From contig NW_003149789.1 of the NCBI RefSeq assembly GCF_000003605.2, positions 1,665 to 13,854 of the forward strand: a DNA stretch of 12,190 bases, read 5' to 3'. The position numbers and the translations under genes were made by a program. Position 1 is the first letter of the stretch. Each line of letters begins with the position of its first letter. The stretch comes from Saccoglossus kowalevskii. Its lineage: Eukaryota > Hemichordata > Enteropneusta > Harrimaniidae. Positions 8,901 through 12,190 of this stretch are shown here, in pieces. A model generated the notes under the pieces. The model ran no database searches. It saw nothing but the letters and a program-made list of their open reading frames with translations, and was not told the origin of the DNA.

Positions 8901-10590
8901 GTTGTATACCATCAGCTACTATCTCACTCAGTATGGACACAAAGTAAGTTGTATACCATCAGCTACTATCTCACTCAGTATGGACACAAAGTAAGTTGTA
9001 TACCATCAGGTACTATCTCACACAGTATGGATACAAAGTAAGTTGTATACCATAGGCTACTACCTCACTAAGTATGGATACAAAGTAAGTTGTATACCAT
9101 CAGCTACTATCTCACTCAGTATGGACACAAAGTAAGTTGTATACCATCAGGTACTATCTCACACAGTATGGATACAAAGTAAGTTGTATACCATAGTCTA
9201 CTACCTCACTAAGTATGGATACAAAGTAAGTTGTATACCATCAGCTACTATCTCACTCAGTATGGACACAAAGTAAGTTGTATACCATCTGGTACTATCT
9301 CACACAGTATGGATACAAAGTAAGTTGTATACCATAGGCTACTACCTCACTCAGTATGGATACAAAGTAAGTTGTATACCATAGGCTACTATCTCACTCA
9401 GTATGGATACAAAGTTGTATACCATCAGCTACTATCTCACTCAGTATGGACACAAAGTAAGTTGTATACCATCAGCAACTACCTCACTCAGTATGGACAC
9501 AAAGTAAGTTGTATACCATCAGCTACTATCTCACTCAGTATGGATACAAAGTAAGTTGTATACCATCAGCTACTATCTCACTCAGTATGGATACAAAGTT
9601 GTACATATATATCAATCAATCAATAAATCAATCAATCAATCACAGAGTATATGAAAGCCTAATCAATATCTACATTTATTTGTTTTTCCTGAATAGAACT
9701 GATTTTTCAACCGAACAACGTCATGAATTTCAAGGTATTGATACGCGTAAACATCCAAGAGTCGAATCTATGAAGAAAGAAGTTGACACGTATGAACCAC
9801 CTACTGTTAAATTTGAAACTATGACATCAAATAAGGTGAGTAAAAAATGCCAAAATCAGTGTTCTTCATCGCACACAAACACAATTTTAATTAAGACATG
9901 TAGCCATTAAATCCATTTATTCAAAAGTGGTACAGAAAAAATGTGCAAAATGTTGAAACCAAACTGTTCATAAAAATAAGCTGGATTTTAATGAATGAAT
10001 CATTCCTTCAGCAAAAACAGCGAAAATTAATTCCAAGCGAAAATAAAGTATTTTACAGTATACCACCAATAAATCCACTGTAAATTCAACTACCATACCT
10101 AGATAGCCTGACATGCAATCACTGTTTGTTTTGATAGGTTGATTACAAGCCCATTGATGTGAGTGCAAATTACCATCCTCCGAAAATGAACCCAGAACAC
10201 ACAGCAACCAGAGAACAAGGTAAATTTGATGGCCGCACAATGAATATGAAACACTTTCAAGACTGGGGCGTACAACCACGAATACGCTACGGGGACTTTA
10301 ACGAGGCTAATATCTATATACCACCTAAAGGAGAAATGAGAAAAACAACAACAACTAAAGAAACATTCACACCCAAGAAAGGAGAAGCCGTTAAAAGTTT
10401 CAAACCAGAAGATAAAGCAATTGCAAGAGATGGAAAACAGGACTTTACTACTGTACATAACGAGACGTATAAAAGTCTGAAACTCCCAATGTGTCCATCA
10501 CAAACATTCTTACTACAGCAGGAGATTAGAAGACGACGAGAAGAGAAAAGGAACAGACATCGACTTGAAAAACCCATTGGAGCTCATTAG
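4403..10590 (+). CDS. SAXO/FAM154-like axonemal microtubule stabilizer, six exons, 5' partial
   Basis: Joined exons 4403-4643, 6493-6718, 7606-7731, 7963-8191, 9697-9835 and 10138-10590 encode 470 residues plus a split first codon, ending in TAG. All introns are GT-AG and all phases agree. Numbering from the first whole codon, about ten degenerate modules F-x-x-[ST]-T-x(4)-[YF] can be seen, centred near residues 58-66, 91-101, 127-140, 168-176, 200-210, 277-285, 313-323, 350-363, 389-397 and 423-431. Proline-rich and basic linkers separate them. This matches the style of SAXO proteins, whose Mn modules bind microtubules in axonemes and basal bodies. The visible start, R-H-K-H-H after a codon ending in G, fits a remnant of the family's N-terminal C-x-C-G-R-H-x-C-x-H motif, with its cysteines in a missing upstream exon. 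No signal peptide or membrane segment is seen. The tail (residues 449-462) is strongly basic. The family call is by motif recognition only, and which paralogue it is remains open. Confidence 0.8.
4644..4765 (+). other. 5' part of the first intron, before the inserted elements
   Basis: Starts with the strong donor GTAAGTAG. The coding frame could read on a little past the donor to a stop near 4691, but the phase match to the next exon supports splicing at 4643. Confidence 0.6.
4766..5314. mobile_element. Small terminal-inverted-repeat element (MITE-like), TA flanks
   Basis: The ends are inverted copies of one another: AGGTAGAAGCCTAGTCATAA begins at 4768, and its reverse complement ends at 5312 with one mismatch. 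TA sits directly outside each end (4766-4767 and 5313-5314), as expected for the TA target duplication of Tc1/mariner-type insertion. The body is 545 bp, AT-rich and without a transposase frame, so it is non-autonomous. Superfamily placement is inferred from the TA flanks alone. Confidence 0.8.
5324..5718. mobile_element. Second terminal-inverted-repeat element (MITE-like) with 30-bp perfect ends
   Basis: A 30-bp sequence starting ATCAGAGGTACATTACTTGG at 5324-5353 recurs as an exact reverse complement at 5689-5718. Weaker inverted similarity continues inward: GGTGACATGATACCAAGATC near 5357 against GATCTTGACATGATGTCACC near 5652. The arms could therefore form a long imperfect hairpin. The element is 395 bp, has no open frame of note, and is less AT-rich than its surroundings, with several CpGs near 5420-5470. 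It starts only 9 bp after the TA flank of the preceding element. The bases TAT lie on both outer sides, but the target duplication is not certain. Confidence 0.83.
5891..5922. repeat. (AAT)n microsatellite
   Basis: Ten AAT triplets plus AA, followed by CTTTATTACGCC. This form is often seen as the tail of non-LTR retroelements in invertebrates, but no element body is recognisable upstream, so only the microsatellite itself is called. Confidence 0.95.
5923..6492 (+). other. 3' part of the first intron; nothing further recognised
   Basis: About 570 bp of AT-rich intron with no open frame, repeat or RNA that I can support. It ends in TCCTTTTGTTTTGACAG, a strong pyrimidine-rich acceptor for the next exon. 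Confidence 0.6.
6493..6718 (+). CDS. SAXO-like gene, second visible exon (residues 81-155)
   Basis: Starts in phase 0 after GTTTTGACAG with E-N-G-Y-E-P-S-V-M and ends ACATTTACAG before GTGATT, leaving in phase 1. It carries two clear modules: F91-D-P-S-T-V-Y-K-E-T-Y101-P-G, and F127-D-P-R-T-A-H-K-E-H-Y137-K-A-W140. The linker between them is basic (RPQTQSRRQTSAK). The second module with its closing Trp is the closest match in the window to the classical SAXO pattern. Confidence 0.9.
6791..7055. repeat. Dispersed repeat, copy 1 (diverged, lacks the 3' hairpin arm)
   Basis: Resembles the copy at 7076-7485 in collinear blocks. GCCATAGGTTACAGCAT matches GCCATAAGTTACAGCAT, and ATATTAGGAAATGTAAA matches ATATTAGGAAATGTGAA. 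AAATATGGAA is shared, as is AAGATGTATA followed by GTTATTAC and AGGATAC. Similarity fades near 7050, where the hairpin loop begins in the other copies. No coding potential is seen. Confidence 0.7.
7076..7485. repeat. Dispersed repeat, copy 2, with a 3' hairpin
   Basis: Matches copy 3 at 11227-11605 over nearly its whole length. Shared blocks are ACATCTGTCAC, TAACGCCAT, GGAATGATTACG, TAAGCGTCCTCTAAT, ATGGCTGCCA, AACATTTTGGATTT, CGGCATTCCC or TGGCATTCCC, and GGAGGAAAAGATGTATAAT. The 3' part forms an imperfect hairpin: CGAAGTATGCACTCAGACAG at 7374-7393 faces CTGTCTTCGTGCATACTTCG at 7444-7463. There is no protein frame, so it is a non-autonomous element of unknown class. Exact ends are uncertain by some tens of bases. 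Confidence 0.82.
7526..7601. repeat. 38-bp direct duplication abutting a splice acceptor
   Basis: Two adjacent 38-bp copies, 7526-7563 and 7564-7601. Both begin AAGGCCC and end with ACTGTTTATTA or GCTGTTTATTT. The end of the second copy supplies the U-rich tract (GCTGTTTATTTGTAG) for the exon that starts at 7606. Confidence 0.8.
7606..7731 (+). CDS. SAXO-like gene, third visible exon (residues 157-197)
   Basis: Enters after TTTATTTGTAG in phase 1, restoring Gly156 across the junction, and leaves in phase 1 before GTATGA. It encodes S-I-L-Y-P-G-A-K-L-G-E-L-R-S-V-T-Q-K-D-Y176-P-G-Y-K, a weaker module, followed by a short charged linker. Frame continuity on both sides is the main evidence for this small 126-nt exon. 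Confidence 0.88.
7732..7962 (+). other. Intron between the third and fourth visible exons
   Basis: A 231-bp GT-AG intron with donor GGTATGAAA and acceptor TTCCATCTTTGTAG. No embedded element is recognised. Confidence 0.8.
7963..8191 (+). CDS. SAXO-like gene, fourth visible exon (residues 199-273)
   Basis: Enters in phase 1, making Gly198, and leaves in phase 2 after ATGGATACAAA before GTAAGT. It carries module F200-D-H-A-T-T-H-N-N-T-Y210. A highly charged segment without module features follows (residues 217-247, rich in K, E, R and D), then a Pro/Ala stretch (LPPRAAVPAPA). The last residues, ISLSMDT, begin the sixth module, which the next exon completes. Its 3' end and donor form the first unit of the 47-bp array that fills the following intron. 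Using any later donor in the array would put an immediate in-frame TAA after MDTK, so 8191 is the only coding-compatible donor. Confidence 0.9.
8163..9605. repeat. 47-bp minisatellite made of an exon 3' end plus its splice donor, 31 units
   Basis: Each unit contains GCTACTATCTCACTCAG, then TATGGATACAAA, then GTAAGTTGTATACCATCA. TATGGA occurs at 8180 and then every 47 bp up to 9402, then at 9445 (43 bp), 9492, 9539 and 9586, making 31 units. The first unit is exonic up to 8191; the remaining 30 lie in the intron. Units are almost identical, so expansion is recent. Variants include GGACAC for GGATAC, GATCTT-type changes near the start, and two losses of GTAA. Twenty-eight intronic units keep an intact GTAAGT. 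The 47-bp period is not a multiple of three, so open frames through it are fortuitous. Confidence 0.97.
9611..9643. repeat. (ATCA)n microsatellite
   Basis: A run of ATCA tetramers interrupted by one AATAAATC variant, directly after the 47-bp array and an ATATAT tract. It lies in the same intron. Confidence 0.9.
9697..9835 (+). CDS. SAXO-like gene, fifth visible exon (residues 275-320)
   Basis: Enters after TTTTTCCTGAATAG in phase 2, completing Lys274, and ends AATAAG before GTGAGT in phase 0. It completes module six (T-D-F277-S-T-E-Q-R-H-E-F285) and starts module seven (K-F313-E-T-M-T-S-N-K), whose final tyrosine comes from the next exon. Two modules are therefore split by introns. The linker is charged (TRKHPRVESMKKEVD). 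Confidence 0.9.
9836..10137 (+). other. Last intron of the SAXO-like gene
   Basis: A 302-bp GT-AG intron (donor GTGAGT, acceptor TTTGTTTTGATAG) in which I see no repeat or gene. Confidence 0.8.
10138..10590 (+). CDS. SAXO-like gene, last coding exon (residues 321-470)
   Basis: Starts in phase 0 after TTTTGATAG with V-D-Y-K-P-I-D, finishing module seven, and ends at TAG. It contains K349-F-D-G-R-T-M-N-M-K-H-F-Q-D-W363 with the Trp seen in the best SAXO modules. A weaker threonine-rich module follows (T390-T-T-T-K-E-T-F397), then D422-F-T-T-V-H-N-E-T-Y431. After P437-M-C-P the tail is predicted helical and very basic (QQEIRRRREEKRNRHR). It is the longest exon, intact, and has no internal stop or frameshift. 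Confidence 0.93.
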   Translation, partial: VDYKPIDVSANYHPPKMNPEHTATREQGKFDGRTMNMKHFQDWGVQPRIRYGDFNEANIYIPPKGEMRKTTTTKETFTPKKGEAVKSFKPEDKAIARDGKQDFTTVHNETYKSLKLPMCPSQTFLLQQEIRRRREEKRNRHRLEKPIGAH

Positions 10591-10873
10591 ATACATCAGT
10601 TCTTTCATCAGGTGACTACAAATCTTTCATAAGGGAATTTTGATTTTAAAAAAACCCTGTATATACTGGTATGCTGTATAGGATCTTGAAATAGCTGCAT
10701 ACAACTTAGCAAATTTGAGTCAATGTTTGAATTTACACAATCTTAATTTACCTCAAGTGTCAACAATCTCATTCTTTCTGTTAAATTTGCTACATTTTGA
10801 ATTTGTGAAATTACAGATTAGCTAAAATAACATGCTAGCTAAAAAGACATGTTTTACAGTATATCAGTATGTA

Positions 10874-10879
10874 AATAAA
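10874..10879 (+). terminator. Candidate polyadenylation signal AATAAA
   Basis: The first canonical AATAAA after the stop, 284 nt downstream. It is followed within 20-30 nt by a GT-rich stretch (TTTCTGGTCAGTGTGTGC), the usual arrangement for cleavage. This would give a compact 3' UTR of about 300 nt. Confidence 0.55.
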
Positions 10880-10883
10880 TATT

Positions 10884-10978
10884 GTTTCTGGTCAGTGTGT
10901 GCACTAGTGCACAGCGCCAACTGTTGACAAATTGATCAAATTTGCAACATCGTCTTTTTAAAAAGTTTGACCAGAAAC
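10884..10978. repeat. 11-bp perfect inverted repeat enclosing 73 bp
   Basis: GTTTCTGGTCA at 10884-10894 and TGACCAGAAAC at 10968-10978 are exact reverse complements. The span may be a miniature inserted element or an RNA stem next to the candidate poly(A) site. No target duplication could be assigned. Confidence 0.6.
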
Positions 10979-11226
10979 ATCAAGGACTTTATCTACAATA
11001 TATTTCATTATTCACTGGGCTTTACATGCAAACTAAGCATAACATGTGTTACATATCAAAATAGTGAAACTTGATCTCAGTGAATCTTACTCAATTTGAA
11101 GAATGTTGAATATTATTACAGTATTGCCAGCCTTTTCTGCTAAATCAAAGTTTGAGATGTAGTTGACTATTTGTATTTTATTCACAGTAAAATATCATGT
11201 TTCCTTATAACCAGTGCCAAATAATG

Positions 11227-11605
11227 ATTATTATACATCTGTCACCATAACGCCATTAGTTACATTGTGCCTTAATTATACGGTATTTTACATGGTATTT
11301 TCACCCTACCATATGAGGAAATGCGAATTTCAATTATGGAATGATTACGCATGTAAGCGTCCTCTAATGATAAAAACACATGGCTGCCATCACAAAGAAG
11401 TTCGCTGATTCTGTTATAAACATTTTGGATTTTGGCATTCCCAAGATGTATCCTTGGAGGAAAAGATGTATAATAATAAAGTTATTATAAGAATACCTCA
11501 AAGTATGTGCTGAGACAGTACGCCGCGCATCGACCTATGCTGCGCGTCGGTCGATACTGCCACTGTACTGTCTTTGTGCATACTTTGAGGTATCCTCATA
11601 TTACC
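11227..11605. repeat. Dispersed repeat, copy 3, with a strong 3' hairpin
   Basis: Collinear with copy 2 at 7076-7485 and in the same orientation. The hairpin is longer here: 11490-11521 pairs with 11565-11596, matching at 27 of 32 positions. A nested TCGACC / GGTCGA pair (11530-11535 and 11549-11554) sits in its loop. The loop is GC-rich (CGCCGCGCATCG), in contrast to the AT-rich surroundings. No coding frame is seen. Confidence 0.82.
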
Positions 11606-11834
11606 TCAAATTAATAACAGTATTCATGCAAATTAAGCCATGTAACATAGACCAATATTTTCTTACTTTGTGTTTCATACTTGGCCTAACAAACCTATAA
11701 TGTGTCAGGTGTCTGTGTTTACTTATAGCAATATAATCTTGATAGGATTTTAGTTTTACAAATTGTATTTCTGTGAGACAGTCAAGAACTTAGCAATAAC
11801 AAGGTGTTATAACTTTTGTAGTAAATGTTTAACA

Positions 11835-11840
11835 AATAAA
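11835..11840 (+). terminator. Second candidate polyadenylation signal
   Basis: AATAAA followed by a T/G-rich stretch (TTTGAGTTTGTTTTGTGC). It lies about 1.25 kb after the stop and could end a longer 3' UTR that would include dispersed repeat copy 3. The proximal signal at 10874 is the simpler choice. Confidence 0.35.
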
Positions 11841-11922
11841 ATTTGAGTTTGTTTTGTGCAGCAGTATGTTTTATAGGAGAGTTGTGTTATGAATTCAGTG
11901 TCCTTTCCGTCCATGTTTACAG

Positions 11923-11997
11923 ATGATAAATCTATCCACAGAAAGATTTCATGTGCAATGGGATTGGGAGAATAAGTCACCTGATAACAAAGTATAG
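11923..11997 (+). other. Possible small exon after a strong acceptor-like sequence
   Basis: CCTTTCCGTCCATGTTTACAG ends at 11922 and looks like a good 3' splice site. It is followed by ATG and 24 open codons (MINLSTERFHVQWDWENKSP, then four more) to a TAG. It is too short to call a gene and has no recognised family. It could be an alternative terminal exon of the SAXO-like gene, part of another transcript, or chance. Confidence 0.2.
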
Positions 11998-12190
11998 ATT
12001 ACGTACGTTTCAGAGGCTAAACTAGTTCAGAAGCTTTCAAATTCTGATTCATCATCATGTGTTATGTTGTACCCTTCGATCTGACACATTACCACAAGTG
12101 CACCCAGGTCAAAGGCCATATGCCAGCTTCTGAGAGACAATGCAAAGTTACTTACAGATTGTGTCTGATTGGCTACCCAACTATAACAAT

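Larger units (their letters stand above)
10591..11226 (+). other. Probable 3' UTR and downstream sequence
   Basis: AT-rich DNA without an open frame of note after the stop codon. It holds a candidate polyadenylation signal at 10874 and an 11-bp inverted repeat around it. Beyond about 10980 nothing is recognised until the dispersed repeat at 11227. Confidence 0.6.
11606..12190. other. Downstream flank, no supported gene
   Basis: Mostly non-coding AT-rich DNA. It includes a second AATAAA at 11835 and a possible small exon at 11923, both treated separately. Nothing else is recognised up to the window end. Confidence 0.5.

Noticed and set aside
8163-9605. A CRISPR-like array
   Set aside because: There are no unique spacers; the whole 47-bp period is repeated, the host is eukaryotic, and the first unit is part of an exon.
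9372-9910. Open frames running through the 3' part of the 47-bp array (9372-9554 and 9509-9910)
   Set aside because: They arise because the 47-bp period rotates the frame and because two units lost GTAA. Only the piece 9697-9835 of the second frame is a real exon.
10099-10577. Minus-strand open frames opposite the last exon
   Set aside because: Antisense shadows of the well-supported coding exon 10138-10590.
11214-11408. 64-codon open frame within dispersed repeat copy 3
   Set aside because: Copy 2 does not preserve an equivalent frame, so it is not a conserved product of the element.

Overview
This is a eukaryotic, almost certainly metazoan, genomic window. It is AT-rich, has GT-AG introns, and is full of short tandem arrays and small inverted-repeat elements, with no bacterial-style gene packing. 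The style suggests an invertebrate, perhaps a marine one, but the sequence alone does not fix the species.

The one gene I can support lies on the + strand and runs in six exons from 4403 to 10590: 4403-4643, 6493-6718, 7606-7731, 7963-8191, 9697-9835 and 10138-10590. Every junction keeps the reading frame (incoming phase 2, then 0, 1, 1, 2, 0). The joined exons give 470 complete codons before the stop, with the true start missing, probably in an exon upstream of the window. The protein is built from about ten degenerate modules of the type F-x-x-[ST]-T-x(4)-[YF], often followed by a Trp or Pro-Gly. This is the Mn-module style of the SAXO/FAM154 family (stabilizers of axonemal microtubules), which bind microtubules in cilia, flagella and basal bodies.

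Layout: 1-4402 is upstream intron or intergenic DNA with three tandem arrays (38 bp at 58-347, 173 bp at 2402-3067, 66 bp at 3384-3834). Intron 4644-6492 carries two back-to-back terminal-inverted-repeat elements (4768-5312 and 5324-5718) and an (AAT)n tract. Intron 6719-7605 is mostly two diverged copies of a dispersed repeat, and a third copy lies downstream at 11227-11605. Intron 8192-9696 is almost entirely a 47-bp minisatellite. The stretch after the stop has two candidate polyadenylation signals.

The standout is the 47-bp array at 8163-9605. It has 31 nearly identical units, and the first unit is the real 3' end of exon 7963-8191 together with its splice donor. The exon/intron boundary itself has therefore been amplified, leaving 28 extra intact donor sites in one intron. 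Each unit also carries an acceptor-like CTCACTCAG exactly 12 nt before the donor, so a 12-nt in-frame microexon is formally possible. This is the best candidate for something undescribed in the window.
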